64,000 nt of DNA from Athripsodes cinereus. Its lineage: Eukaryota; Arthropoda; Insecta; Trichoptera; Leptoceridae. The stretch lies in NCBI GenBank assembly GCA_947579605.1, contig OX388312.1:26063313-26127312 (forward strand), given 5' to 3'. Below are positions 12,738 to 24,330 of the stretch, piece after piece (the stretch's first letter is position 1; every line of letters starts with the position of its first letter). Under the pieces are notes generated by a model, which made no database searches, was not told where the DNA came from, and worked only from the letters and a program-made list of their open reading frames with translations. A program made the translations under genes and the position numbers.

Positions 12738-13056
12738 ATGCCTATCTCAGATCTCCGTAAGAAGAAGCTTCTCTATGTGTCCAACGTTTTCTTTGATGTC
12801 AACCAAAGTGGAACGCTCGAAAAGAAATACTTCGAGTCGGCTATCGAGAAAATCTGCACTCTTCGTGGATGGCGCCTGAGTCATCCCAAGAACGTAGAGA
12901 CGAACGATACCATGACCAAGACATGGGATGGCCCGAGGCAGAGAACTGATACCAATAAAGATGGAGAGTCCTCTGCAGTGGCAGCAGCGCTACATGAACT
13001 TCATGTTTGACCTAGAAGATGCTTCCAACTTAACTAAAAAGCCACGGCGCTCTTGA
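12738..13056 (+). pseudogene. Broken calexcitin-like EF-hand protein copy
   Basis: From the ATG at 12738 the translation RKKKLLYVSNVFFDVNQSGT matches, from memory, the N-terminal EF-hand of insect calexcitin, a small sarcoplasmic calcium-binding protein family. A second loop-like segment (DTNKDGE) follows. The homologous frame then shifts by one base at about 12961 and continues as QWQQRYMNFMFDLEDAS, with roughly 20 family residues missing at the junction. It departs from the family right after EDAS and stops at 13054-13056. No intron interrupts the conserved part, so it looks like a retrocopy or duplicated fragment that lost an internal segment and its C-terminal EF-hands. In-frame sequence upstream from 12525 reads like a former 5'UTR. 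No 3' poly-A was found. The original frame stays open to 13010. Confidence 0.75.
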
Positions 13057-13839
13057 GATGGTCACGGACCATGAAACAGCGCCAAATACAAATCATCTTT
13101 TTATTATTATTATTATCTTGAATTGATAGCGCATTGGCATTATTTTCAGCCATTTTTTGTGCATCTTTGAACATTTGTAGGCCTCTACTGGTTTGCCTAT
13201 TTACTTGTTATCATCTCAAAATATAACATTTTCAAAGATTTTAAGATATGGTAGATATATTCACACACCTATAATTTACGCGATATTTTCAAAAGCGAGA
13301 AGAAGTCAAACTTAAAAATATATTTTTCATTTTCAGAGAAACTGCAGTACCTACGTAGATAATATGTGGTGTAGAACGTGGTTTGAATAAAAAATATACA
13401 AGCGCGACACGTCAATTATAAGAGGAGCTTTCTCCACAGATACATACAAAGTTGTATGAAGGTAAGGGTTAATAATAATTCTTTAGTCAGAGGAGCAGAA
13501 GTAAAAGTCTAAAAGGCAATTTGAACCGAAATCGAAGTTCTCTTTGAGATAAGTTGGAATCAATGGATGAATATTTTATTCCAATCACATGTTTGTTTGT
13601 ATGTTCCATTAAAGTCACCTGCATCGGCCAACTTACTGAGAAACTTATGTACACACCATGATCAACCATTTATTTAACATACTTTATAAAAATATTATTC
13701 TATACCTACCTAAAATACTGTAATTTTTTTGTGGAGACATGTCTAAATTTTTAACAGAATTCCTTATTGATCTCCATGTTTTTTGTCAATATGGTATAAA
13801 TTCGTTCATTGTATTGAATTATTAAATAATACTTCTATG

Positions 13840-14090
13840 CAATCACAGCATATCCCACAAATAGAATGTCCAGTAGTCCATTTGCACATAAATAATATCC
13901 AAACTGACTCCCCATGCACAAAAAATAAAGATATTCGGGATGGTTGGCAAACCTCATCGATAAATTAAATATATTAAATGTACCTAATTCTTCTTCCGTA
14001 TGTCTGCTTTTAACAGAACACTCGAAAATTCACGGAATAAAGTGGGAGACCAATTCATTACCGAGTACTCCACGCAACAAAGATGTGTTA
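13840..14090 (-). repeat. Repeat family A, near-complete minus copy
   Basis: Carries GCATATCCCACA..., GATTCGGGATGGTTGGCAAA-like and GAGACCAATTC landmarks in reversed order. About 110 bp further on lies a second minus-strand copy of the 3' half. Confidence 0.7.
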
Positions 14091-14199
14091 TATAGAGTTG
14101 AAAAAAATAAGTTTTGATCGAGATGTACATAATTATTTAAATGATTTATGTATATAAAAGTATATTTATAATAAAACCTACGATAAAATTACTACTACT

Positions 14200-14350
14200 A
14201 CTACAACTTCTACACCATCACGGCATATCCCACAAGTGGGGTAGCCAGCAGACCAGTTGCATGTAATAAACGGGCAAGTAGTCTTCTCTGTGCCAGCAAA
14301 AAATTAAGACATACAGGATGGGTGGCTAATCACAATAACATATTAAAATT
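14200..14350 (-). repeat. Repeat family A, 3' half, minus copy
   Basis: Begins at an ACT trinucleotide run (the TAG-repeat tail read backwards), then CACGGCATATCCCACAAGTG, GGGTAGCCAGCAGACC and GTGCCAGC..AATTAAGACA. One of the better preserved 3' halves. Confidence 0.75.
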
Positions 14351-15944
14351 ACAAAAGACTTTTTAAATAAAAAATAAGTATTTTGAATTTGATATGAGAA
14401 ATAATTTTCATAACCTTAGAAGCAACCATCTTTTTGGGATCTCATTTTTCAGATCTCAAATAGAACGCGATCTCCCGTCTAAATGGCGCCGGAACAATTA
14501 AGTTCAATAGTTTTCATAAGTTTCTAGATATCCCCATTTTGATGATAATTTTTATGTCTATAATATTATGATGCAAGCTAATAATAATATAGGTATAATA
14601 ATATATCATCGATATTTTTTGATACTTTAAAGACCATGTTCTGAACAAAATCGAAGTTAAAACTAGTTAATAATAAATGTGTAGGTTCTACTAGTACGAA
14701 GGTGGGTACTGTATACGTATTTGGGATTCGCTTTGGAAAATCCTTGGAGTGTAACTGAGATCCAAGATTTGCATTATATTATTATTACTATTATTTAGCT
14801 CACTCCACTTCACTAAAAGCTCTTCGTACATATACACAAATGTACAAACATATTATTATTATTATTCGAAGACACAAATCGAAGTATGCCTCCCGTCGCT
14901 ATAGTAAAGAGAGAATAATAGATAATGTCAAAAAAAACTTTAGAAACGCAACTCTTTTTAACCCCGACAAAAATTTAAAATTCCTTTTGGAAATTTTCGT
15001 ATGTGAATGGAACATCTGCGAGGTTAGTAATATTAAGACAGATGGGGTTTTAAATTGTAATCTAAAACGAAATATTTAAAATCAGTACTCTTCAAAATAG
15101 TTAAGTTTTTATCTTATTAACAGTTCATTTATTTCCCGGAAGATATTTAAGTTCGTTTACGTACCAAAGCATCTTAACGAACATTATATAATTTATTTAT
15201 AACCTACATAATAAACCCAATATTTTCTTTTGTATGATAAACGATTGTAAATTTTTAAAGTTTATTTCTTTTTAGAACAGTATAGAGTAATATTCAAGTT
15301 TACAACGTATCAAATTAAACACTTGTTTCAATAAAATCAAGTTTATAGGTGTTGATAATACAAATCCTTCACAATTCAACCAATCTTTTTCAAAAACATA
15401 AATTTTCATCTATTGCTCGGTTTTTAATAAATATTATGAACTGAAATAAACACAAACTTTCTATAAATCAGTCACGCAATGTTGTTGTTTTGTGTTGACA
15501 AAGTGCAAAAGTTTAGCAGCATGCATTTTTAGACTTCTCGCAGTACTGTATCGAGTTATAAATCTCTTTACAAAATAGAAAGATTTGTCGAAAGGAATAA
15601 CGACAAATGTACGATACATTAACTATATACTTATTTATGTTTCCCCCTGTTGATAAAACACCCTTCGAAAACATGTCTCGTTTGTAGGATTTCAGTATAG
15701 ATCCGATACAGAAGAGCAAGTTAAGAGTCTAAATAGGTTTTATTAGGTCAAACAAGGAATAAGGTTCAAGTTAAATGCCACTGAGGAAATCAAAAAGTAT
15801 TTCATTTTATTTTACTTAAATATATTTTGAAAAATGCTTTACAGTTGTTTTCCGATTGCCTATTCGTCTTTATATACTTCTATGTTTTTCTGTTTTCAAT
15901 TCTCATGCTGAATATTTTATACAAGAAGTTTTCAAATTTTGAGA
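14351..15944. other. Presumed intron, nothing recognisable
   Basis: AT-rich. A short GC-richer segment near 14400-14500 and a 79-codon basic frame at 14840-15079 have no match I know. No splice-bounded exon on either strand was convincing. Confidence 0.45.
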
Positions 15945-16185
15945 TATAGGATCCGTGGAGTCCCGGTAAAGAATAAGTCTTTAACTCTTTCATGTAAGTT
16001 TTTATGTGTTTTGTAACAGGCAGTGTTTGTAAAACAGCCCGTAGAATACGACGACAAATTAAGCGATAAGGCATGCCTTCCATCTTGAATATCTTTTTTT
16101 ATTGGCACGGAGAAAATAATCTGCATTTCTATCATATGTCCGCTGGGTAGCCCACTTGTGGGATATACCGTAATGGTATATTTTT
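15945..16185 (+). repeat. Repeat family A, plus copy
   Basis: Starts with GTGGAGTCCCGGTAAAGAAT, runs through GTAACAGGCAGTG..., TTGGCACGGAGAAAATAATC and CCGCTGGGTAGCCCACTTGT, and ends GTAATGGTATA. Full-length but divergent. Confidence 0.7.
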
Positions 16186-16195
16186 TTGAATAATT

Positions 16196-16262
16196 TCATT
16201 TATTTATTTCAATAAACGGCGTTAGCCTTTAACATGTATAAAATATTATAACTGACATAAAA
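16196..16262 (-). repeat. LINE-like 3' end with TTTA tail, copy 3
   Basis: TTTATTTATTT followed by ATAAACGGCGTTAGCC. Same 3' core as 383-470 and 5690-5760. Its tail directly abuts the end of the family A copy at 15945-16185. Confidence 0.5.
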
Positions 16263-18419
16263 AGTACATAGAAGTAAATTCAAACAATAGGTACCAATAA
16301 ACAATTTTGTTATAATATACGAATATATGAACATTAACTAGAAATATTTGGCACAAATTTGTTTTTAAAAATAACATAAAATAATTTTTCAAATGTGTGA
16401 TCATTAACATTGTGGAATTCCATTTTAATAAATTATTTTTCAATGTATATTAGAAAATAAGAATATTATTAATGTACAGGTCCCATCCCTATCATCCCCT
16501 CTATTGTCATTAATTACTCCCACTCCAACCCTTACCTCACTTTCTCCCCCACTCCCGACTCCACCCACCACTTGTCAGGATACTTGATTTTTATGTTTAG
16601 TTTTAGTTCTGAAGATGAGACAGTAGGTCTTGAAAAACGTTTAAACAAATAAAATTGTAAAAGTGGAAAATACAGTGTTTGTTTTTTCAAAAATAGTTTA
16701 CATAAAATATATTTAACTCTTTTACATTTTACTTTTTTTTTCCAAAATATAGATGATAGGTACAGATATACCTACTTGAATTTCAGATAAATTTTAAAAA
16801 AATATTCCAAGAAGACATTTCATTAATTTAAATAAAGTGATATATTTTCTTGATTGTCCTAAATTTACTTTTTAAGATTGTATTTTTTGTTTCTTTGTAT
16901 TAAAAAAAAAAAATATTTTTACTGTATTCAAGTTAATTTCAATTGAGTTAAAAAAGACAGTAGGTAATTAAACCAATGTGATGAAGAAAATTGAGGAAAA
17001 AACCGTTCCTGCAGAGAAAAAGAAATAAATATTTTAAGAAGATCTTCAATAAAGAAGAAAATGAACGGTAATTAATTAACAACTATAAATAATAAATTCA
17101 TTAATTAAACAAAACATCGTTTAAAATCTGTGTATTGAAATATATAACGTGGATTTTGATTCCCTGTAATAGATAATAACAAGTGCACGCGTAGGTCGTA
17201 TTATTTCTAAGAATTATAAAAATAATTAATATGCCGAATTAATTAATATATTAAATACACAAACAACAATAATAATAATAGGTAAATGAAAAACAAAAGA
17301 GGGGAAAAACGTATCTTACACAATAACAGGAGATAAAACAAAACAAATTACATCAGAAGATGCTCCGTGTACATTAGCACTTTCAAGATGCTTTCAGTTT
17401 TCATAAAGCTATCAGCATCAAAGAAATAAATATGGGGTGTTCTGTATTTCATTTCCACCTCCCTCTCTTACTATTATGAACTACTGTACTAGGTTTCAAT
17501 CTTCAATTGAATGTGAAATATAAAATAAAGGATTGTTATTATTTCGGTCTGTGCCATCTGCATTCGTTTCTATTTTATAATTCCATTCATTCTATTTTGT
17601 CCCTATTTCGTTTCATCTCTTCTCATTACACCATCTTAAAGAGTGGATAAAAAAACACAAAGTAATTAAAAAATAAGTACCTCGATACTTATATTTAAAA
17701 AAAAACAGACTGAGACAGCAATAATAATAATAATAATTTAAGATTTATTCTCGTTAAATTTTATAAAGAAAATAACTTTGACCTCATTCGTCTTTATTGA
17801 TCAAAGAATGTTTGATTTTATTACGATATTGATATGGATATTTCTTCTGAAAGTTTAAATGAATAACACGATGTTCGACATTCGTTTATTGTTTTTATAA
17901 AAATTTACTAAATTTGGTTAATCGGGCTATTTTCAAACTTTATTTTGATTCTCAAATAAATATAAAATTTAGATCAAACATCAATAACAATTTTATGCTA
18001 CCACTCAAATTTTATGAAAAATTATGCCTGTTTTAGCACCACACAATAATATGGATAACACACAGCACTTGTGAAGCATTTGTCTGAATTTCACAAAATA
18101 ATCGTGAGTTTGAATTAAATGAAAATATTCTCGTACTATGCAACTGAATTATTTACTCAATCGAGTAACTAGAAAAAAAGTACTTATATATATTTTATTC
18201 ACTTGATATAAAATTCCTTTCTGTCTAGAGAGACGAAGAAACACTAAGTAATAATTATATAACTTAATGATTATTTCATAAATCTTGCTCATCAGTCAAA
18301 CTCTAGTAACTCTTAATCTTATGCAATATACAAATTTGTACCAGATACGACGATACGGTCATAAGGAACTTATTTTAATTAAGGAGAGTTAGTTCCGTCT
18401 TAGCAATATTGTGCTTGTA
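16263..18419. other. Presumed intron, nothing recognisable
   Basis: AT-rich with short poly-A and AAT tracts. A cytosine-rich patch (CCCATCCCTATCATCCCCTC and following, about 16485-16575) breaks the AT background without forming a reading frame. No exon with paired splice sites was found. Confidence 0.45.
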
Positions 18420-18854
18420 AGGAAAGAGGGCGAATGGTTTAACGTCTTGGAACACCACGTATTTTGTAAGGGAATAGCCAAAGGAACCTCCCGAAGTTAA
18501 GTTGCGGTACTTTGGATAGAATAATATGCTGCACAATTATATACACAATATGATGCTACTAAATTCACCTCCATAAATACTCCAGATCAGGGATTGAAAG
18601 GATCACGGTGTACTGTGATATTTATACGTATTTATGTGTGAGTTAATGCTGTAAGAGAGTTACATTATTCTATTGAGAAAAGGTGAGTCACTATGTAAGA
18701 ACTACTCACTTTTTTGTTTTAGATTTCTTGAAATACATAAGTTCAAATGTTTGATCCACATTGAATTCACAGTTAAAAACCTATACTTATTCGCAAACAA
18801 CCAAAATTTATATTTTTATTAATAGAAAGGTATATCAAATTAATACACATATTG

Positions 18855-18985
18855 AAAAGACCCTCCAGATTCTCGGATATCTCAAGTAAAGGACTTGTTC
18901 GTTGAATGAAAGAAATATCCTCATGACTGTACCACAGGTAGCCGACCGCCTGAATGGTCTGTGGGCCAAATTTGCCTTGTAATAA
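18855..18985 (-). repeat. Repeat C (LINE 3'UTR-like), degenerate minus copy
   Basis: GACCCTCCAGATTCTCGGATATCTCAAG and, further on, CCGCCTGAATGG match the antisense of the 3' segment at 50050-50200 and the copy at 24215-24330. Each copy ends at the same point on its sense strand (GGGTCT..TTTCAAT), as expected for the shared 3' terminus of a retroelement. Confidence 0.6.
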
Positions 18986-19382
18986 TTATGTTGTTCGAAT
19001 TATCCGTAAACATTTGTTAATAATTTTATAGTAGGTGTGCCATCAGCTTCTTTTGACGTCTTGAAAAGCATTAATTGTTAATCTGGCTTTACTAAGATAG
19101 AAACAAAAAAATGCAATTTTTTAATTTAAAATAAATTACGTCATTCGATTTTTCTAAAGTTGTGTCTTGTCAGAAAAATTTATGCAAAATAGTGGTCCAA
19201 CAATATACATTCTTCTCGCGCGGACTCTGCAGTACAGAACCGTATAATCATTTTGTATGTACTCAAGCCATCAAGTCCATACATGTTGTATATTATGATT
19301 AAAACATGATTACCATAAAACTCGACACATTCGCTGCATAATAATATGTGCATAGTAAGTAAATGGGTGGAGATAAACTCAC

Positions 19383-19443
19383 TTTTGGAAAGTTTTCTCA
19401 TTGCTTGTGAATTGCTGTGACGTTGGTTGGTGCAATTTACCAA
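19383..19443 (-). CDS. Putative short exon of the unrecognised gene
   Basis: On the minus strand CTGCAG|TTG opens 20 codons (LVNCTNQRHSNSQAMRKLSK) and one extra base before a good donor (AAAA|GTGAGT). The leading phase 0 fits the end of exon 20440-20576. The leftover A completes the first codon of exon 3745-3868 as AGT (Ser). The neighbouring exons could not join directly, because their phases differ, so an exon of this phase is needed between them. The acceptor has a poor pyrimidine tract, which keeps confidence moderate. Confidence 0.45.
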
Positions 19444-19732
19444 CTGCAGTTAACACCATACCATCTTTCCGACGGGATTTCAACCACCATCAGTGACTAA
19501 GTTTCCAGCAGTAACTACCGCCAGTAAAATGCATAATTTGTATTTAAATATTCATAAGGTATGCATTTTAATTGCTCGCTACGTTTCACGATCAACTTGA
19601 CCTTTGCTTTATGTGAATACTACCTACTCGAAACAGACTATTATTTGATACAAGACAAGATCTTTATCTTAACTACTTAGTTTATACTCAATCATTTTAA
19701 TATTGAATTTTTTACACTAATTCTTTTCTATT

Positions 19733-19860
19733 CTCCCCAAAGCACGAGCTACGCTCAATTTTGGGGAGTAATTGTATTAGGAAAATAAATGTATTGTGTT
19801 ATTGTTCGATTATTGTAAAATGATATTGTGTTTAATAAACTATTATTATTATTATTATTC
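19733..19860 (+). repeat. LINE-like 3' end with nested stem-loop and (ATT)n tail
   Basis: CTCCCCAAA (19733-19741) pairs perfectly with TTTGGGGAG (19760-19768). The loop contains an inner stem GAGC-TAC-GCTC. About 70 bp later comes AATAAACTATTATTATT, a polyadenylation-like signal fused to an ATT tail. The same nested structure recurs at 20993-21027. This architecture fits the 3'UTR of a non-LTR retrotransposon. Confidence 0.65.
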
Positions 19861-19999
19861 TTTGCTATTGCAGTTTAAATATTTCATGTTTTCTTAATCT
19901 AGAATAGAAATGATATTTATAATAATATTTTGTTCATCGCGAAAAAAATTTTGATCAATTTGTTTTATAAGTACTTGATAAAAGTTTGAATGCGGTGCA

Positions 20000-20120
20000 G
20001 GACGATGGCCAACAGCTAATATGCCCACTGATTGGGGAGGGCTGCAGTCCTGAAGACCTGATCCTAAGAAATGACAAGGCGTTGTTTGTCGCCACCTATT
20101 GTAGTAGAATGATTTTAATC
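20000..20120. repeat. Short repeat D, copy 1
   Basis: TGACAAGGCG..TTGTTTGTCGCC..CTATTG shares its core with 43215-43275 (TGACAAGTGACC..TGTTGTCGCCTATTGG). The surrounding bases (GATTGGGGAGGGCTGCAGTC) are GC-richer than background. Identity of the element unknown. Confidence 0.4.
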
Positions 20121-20439
20121 AAACACTAAAACCAACAACAAGGTATGTGTCAATATGATTTGGTTAGACGGAAGAAATCACTACAAAGTAATTATCTCGA
20201 AATATATTATTAACCCAACATATAATTTTACATATTTTATTGTTATTTCTGTTGTAAAATGATGATGGGCAAAATTAATAAATAAAGATTTGCTCTTCGA
20301 TTATACCCAATATAAGAGTTTAAGGTAATACGGGTATTTCAATGTTTATAAGCGGACCATATACTTTCATTTTGTTTATATTGAAATAATAATAAAATGT
20401 TAGTTCATTGTGATTTTCCTTCGCAAGAATCACGTTTAC

Positions 20440-20576
20440 GTCATAAATGAAAATTCTCTCATGTTTTGTCATCACGTCCAACCGTCTCGCTCTCTCGTCA
20501 TCTCCCCGTCCCATTCGCGTCACGGCATCCGAAAGTTTCGCAGTTACCACAATAAAATCTGCATCATCAATTTCAA
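20440..20576 (-). CDS. Coding exon of an unrecognised gene
   Basis: After the acceptor TTGTCCTAG the exon supplies TT, which joins the G left by exon 23521-23626 to make GTT (Val). It then holds 45 whole codons (EIDDADFIVVTAKLSDAV onward, ending RIFIYD) and a weak but usable donor (GAC|GTAAAC). Its GC content is above the flanks and there is no in-frame stop. The peptide alternates acidic and basic residues (GRGDDERARRLD) with no membrane segment, suggesting a soluble, helical region. I do not recognise the family. Confidence 0.65.
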
Positions 20577-20992
20577 CTAGGACAATTTAGAGAAATATAT
20601 GTTGTACCAAGAGAGCTGTTTGGATAGTTGTAAAACGCAAAACTTTAAATTTTATCGCCGGCAATCCGCCGAATGTTCTCTCTCCGTATAAAATGAAAAT
20701 TTGATATATTCAAAGATGAAAATCTAATCTACGAGTTTATAACAAAATAACTTAAACTTTTAAGGCACAATGTCACATAATGTTGTTCTCAAAATACAAC
20801 TAAATTCCAATATATTTGTATAAATTAGTATCTTTAGTAGAATCATGAACAAGGCAAACAATTGATTTATGTATAAAACAATATAAACTTCTAGTAGGTA
20901 CTTTTATTTGTAGAGTGTTACTTTATAAACCTTACAACGAGTGTCTGGCTTTTAGATATATTATGTTTTAATTTAGTATTTAATCTAATCAG

Positions 20993-21070
20993 CCCTCAAA
21001 ACAAGAGCTCTGCTCAATTTTGGAGGGTTTGAAAATTGTGTAGGTACATGTATTAAAATTGCATAAATGT
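20993..21070 (+). repeat. LINE-like 3' end with nested stem-loop, copy 2
   Basis: CCCTCAAAA (20993-21001) pairs with TTTTGGAGGG (21018-21027, one bulged G), and the loop holds GAGC-TCT-GCTC. Compared with 19733-19768 the outer stem has a different sequence but still pairs, and the inner stem is kept. No ATT tail follows, so the extreme 3' end is degraded. Confidence 0.55.
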
Positions 21071-23520
21071 TAATGTAATAACCATGTTTAATACTTTTTA
21101 AAAAGCTTTAAGTTCCGTGTTTAAAAATAAAAAAAAAATAAGTTTTAAAATATAAAGTTTTCGAACCCGAGTTACGTCATATATTTTCAATTATAATAAT
21201 TAAAAACAACAAAACTCAACCAAAAAAAAAACTTCACTATTCAAAGCTGATAAACCTCTTTCAAAAAGGTATTCGTCTAATATTTTGAACTTGTTTCAGA
21301 ATTATTTCAATAATAATAATAATATTTTCAAAAGGTATTTTGAAGCCTTAATTTTATTCCAACTTTCAAGTGCCCCTTTTGTTTGATTGAATCGTTTTAT
21401 TGTTGTGATCTACCTACCACCTTTGATTATTTAATAACACGAAATAATTGGACCTCAACTATTTAAAACTTTACGCATAACGCCTACAGACAGCAAATAA
21501 ATTCAAAGTTTGTTTAACAGAACTACAGAGAGAGTCTAATAACAATTATTATAATTATTTTTTATACAAATTTTATTGGCGTTCATAATTTCCGTAGAAA
21601 AACTTAAAGCCACAAGGGATTAAAATTGAAATTTGCTTGTAAAATAAACGGCAATAGATCTACTAATTTTTAATAAAATAATAAAAGTTTGAAGATTAAA
21701 TATTCTTATACTATAGAAGGCAAGTATTATAATAGGCTATGAAAAAATATATATCTATTTGACACATATATTTTTTTATTATCATGTTTACATACATGTA
21801 TGAAAACAAAATTGGTTTTAGTTTTTTTAATACTTTTTTCTTCAATATAAAAGGTATTATAATTTTTTTAATTTTCATACAATATACGGCGTGAGGCTCA
21901 TACATGTTGATAATATATGGCAAACATAAAAAGTAAAGTCTAACAAGACAAGTAGTAACCACGATAAAAATGAACAATACATAATAAAAAAACGGCACAT
22001 ATAATATGAATAGATAATATTATAATAAAATTAAAAAAAAATGGTTAATATAACAATACAGAAGCAATAAAAATTATCACAATTATAAAATCAAATATAA
22101 AATTATATATTTTTATATAACAAATAAAAAATTATTATTAAATGATAAATGAATATGAGAAAATCAGAGTCTAAAATTTATGTAGAGAAAAATAAATTCC
22201 GATGTTCGTTTTTTAATTGGCACGATGTAGCATTTTAATGACGGCTGGCATATTTATTAGGTTTACCCGTCTACTGGTTACTCCAGTTTTGAGAGATGCC
22301 GCAATAGTGTTATACCTAGTAGTGCGACGATTTTTTTTACACAAAAATTACAATATCTTCCACGAATAAGGTACCAAGTAGAAGTCGGTTCATATTGTGA
22401 ACATCCTGAATCTATTGGTTGTGTCATGAAAATTAAAGTTTTTTGCATCATTATTCAATCCAATATATTTCATTAAGTATATGTTAATGTCGCCGAATCA
22501 CTTATTCAGAAAATATTCATACAGGCTTTTGGAAAGACTCAATGAAGATTCTACGAAATTAATGATGTATCTCTTGTTGACTAACGACTACGTACATGAA
22601 GTTGAAGAAACAAACAATGAAATAATACTCGTAATACATCAAATACAACGAAATTCATATCACGTAAGATTTGCTATGTGGTTTTCAGAAAGTGTAATAA
22701 TCTCAAAACTTTTCGTATATGCAACGTACTGGTACTAAGAAATGATACATTAATAATGAGATATTAGACGAACGCGTACCTAGTCACCATTGTAAATAAT
22801 AAGAACTGACTAATGATACATAATACCAAAGTTTGTATAGAAGCCTGTGTAAGTTTATCCTCAGATTGTTTGACACAAGTCAAAGCTTCAACGTATTCCT
22901 AATTAAAATCTTCATATCTCCACCGCACTTTTTGAATAAATATCAATCTACTTAGCTATCTCTCTTTGCAATATATTATTATCACAGCATCATAAACCAC
23001 GTATTCTAATATAATGAAAATACCCTAAACATACCCATATACTCTGAAGTAAAGAGCTCGAAGATTGCGCTAGTCAGTTTACTGACTGCAAGCTACAAGC
23101 ATTAGGTACGGATCACAAACAAACAATTCATTAACAAATGCATTCTAATCAACTACAAACAATGTACTTTTACAAATGCTTGTTGAATTGTATTACAATT
23201 GTGGCGGGTAGACCAATAAGTAGAAGAGGAAGATTAATAACTCCCTATTCCAAGAAATTTGAATATTAAAAGGAAAAAGTGGAAGACCTAATAACACATC
23301 GAAAGAACCACAGGTTCATGCATAAGATTAGTATGTTTTGAGTATAAGATTACCTATAGATATATATTATTTTAATATTATTGGACAACATTTAAGTCTC
23401 ATTTACGTGCCAGACCACCTCAAAGACACTGTACAATTGATTAGTTATAGAACATTCAACCACGTTATTTAGAGTACCTAAATGGTTGAAAAACTGAAAA
23501 AAAAATACATTTTAACTTAC
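21071..23520. other. Presumed intron, nothing recognisable
   Basis: Very AT-rich. An 85-codon frame at 22481-22738 (plus) and a 95-codon frame at 21711-21998 (minus) have no recognisable domain, and I regard them as chance frames. Confidence 0.45.
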
Positions 23521-23626
23521 CAAGAATAGTTTTAGATGTTTTGTCATTGGAAGAGTCCCAGAAAGACATAGGAGTTGACATCAGAATCCTTCTGTAACGG
23601 TTTAGTCCCTTAGTTGCCTGTCCGTG
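23521..23626 (-). CDS. Coding exon of an unrecognised gene
   Basis: This is the best-supported exon of the chain. The minus-strand acceptor (TGTTTCAG) opens 35 codons in phase 0 (HGQATKGLNRYRRILMSTPM, then SFWDSSNDKTSKTIL) plus one G before a consensus donor (G|GTAAGT). The phase fits exon 20440-20576. The exon is markedly less AT-rich than its flanks. It cannot be the first exon, because it has no initiating context. Upstream exons must lie above 23.6 kb and were not found. Product unknown; not a TPR sequence, so I do not join it to the TMTC-like gene, although that gene's last visible exon also ends in phase 0. Confidence 0.75.
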
Positions 23627-23788
23627 CTGAAACAATGAACAACCAAAAATAAACATACATTTGAAATACTGATCTAAAAATTAAATATTGCTTAATGTCA
23701 TATGCGATAGATTAAAAACTTTTAGTGAAAGAAATATATTGATAAATAGACTTCCACGAATAAATTAAAAAACGAGAAAAAAATAATA

Positions 23789-23915
23789 AATAAATAAATA
23801 AACTTTATTCGATCAATCAATGTACAAACGTTGAGACAATATATCACCAATTGGCTACAATTAAGTTGCGGCAGTCTCACTAGGTTGCCCTGTATCGAGG
23901 CGTGCTGCGTATAAA
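23789..23915 (-). repeat. Retroelement 3' end with TTTA tail (minus)
   Basis: AATAAATAAATAAATAAACTTTATTCGATC on plus reads on the minus strand as a 3' terminus: ..GATCGAATAAAG then TTTATTTATTT. The adjoining 90 bp (GTTGCGGCAGTCTCACTAGG) is GC-richer and likely 3'UTR. A copy truncated at its 5' side. Confidence 0.55.
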
Positions 23916-24214
23916 AAATATAAAAAAAAAACATACAATTAACAAGGATTAATATATCTTACAAAAAAAATATAAAAATAATCACATCAACAAATTAATA
24001 AATCAATAACAAATGAATAAATGGATGAATGAATAAAAGAACAAACGTAGATCGTATATTTCTAAATAATTTAGATAAACACACCTATTTCATTCAAATG
24101 GTCTATGTATTGAATAATTCCTAGTGATAAAATTTTCAAACATTTATAAATTTATCTTCATGTGAAAATTTTGATATTTTAACGCAACTTCCTCTTCTTA
24201 TAGTATACAATTGA

Positions 24215-24330
24215 AAGGACCCTCCACACACCCGGATATCTCAGGAGTCAAAGACTCCTATTTATCCGCACTTGCAAACAAAAATTTGTCCTCACGGGCG
24301 AGCCATATGGGCAGCCTGAATGGCCGGCCT
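24215..24330 (-). repeat. Repeat C (LINE 3'UTR-like), minus copy
   Basis: GACCCTCCACACACCCGGAT, ATTTGTCCTCACGGGCGAGC, GGGCAGCCTGAATGGCCGG: the antisense of 50050-50200. Best preserved of the two isolated copies. Confidence 0.65.
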
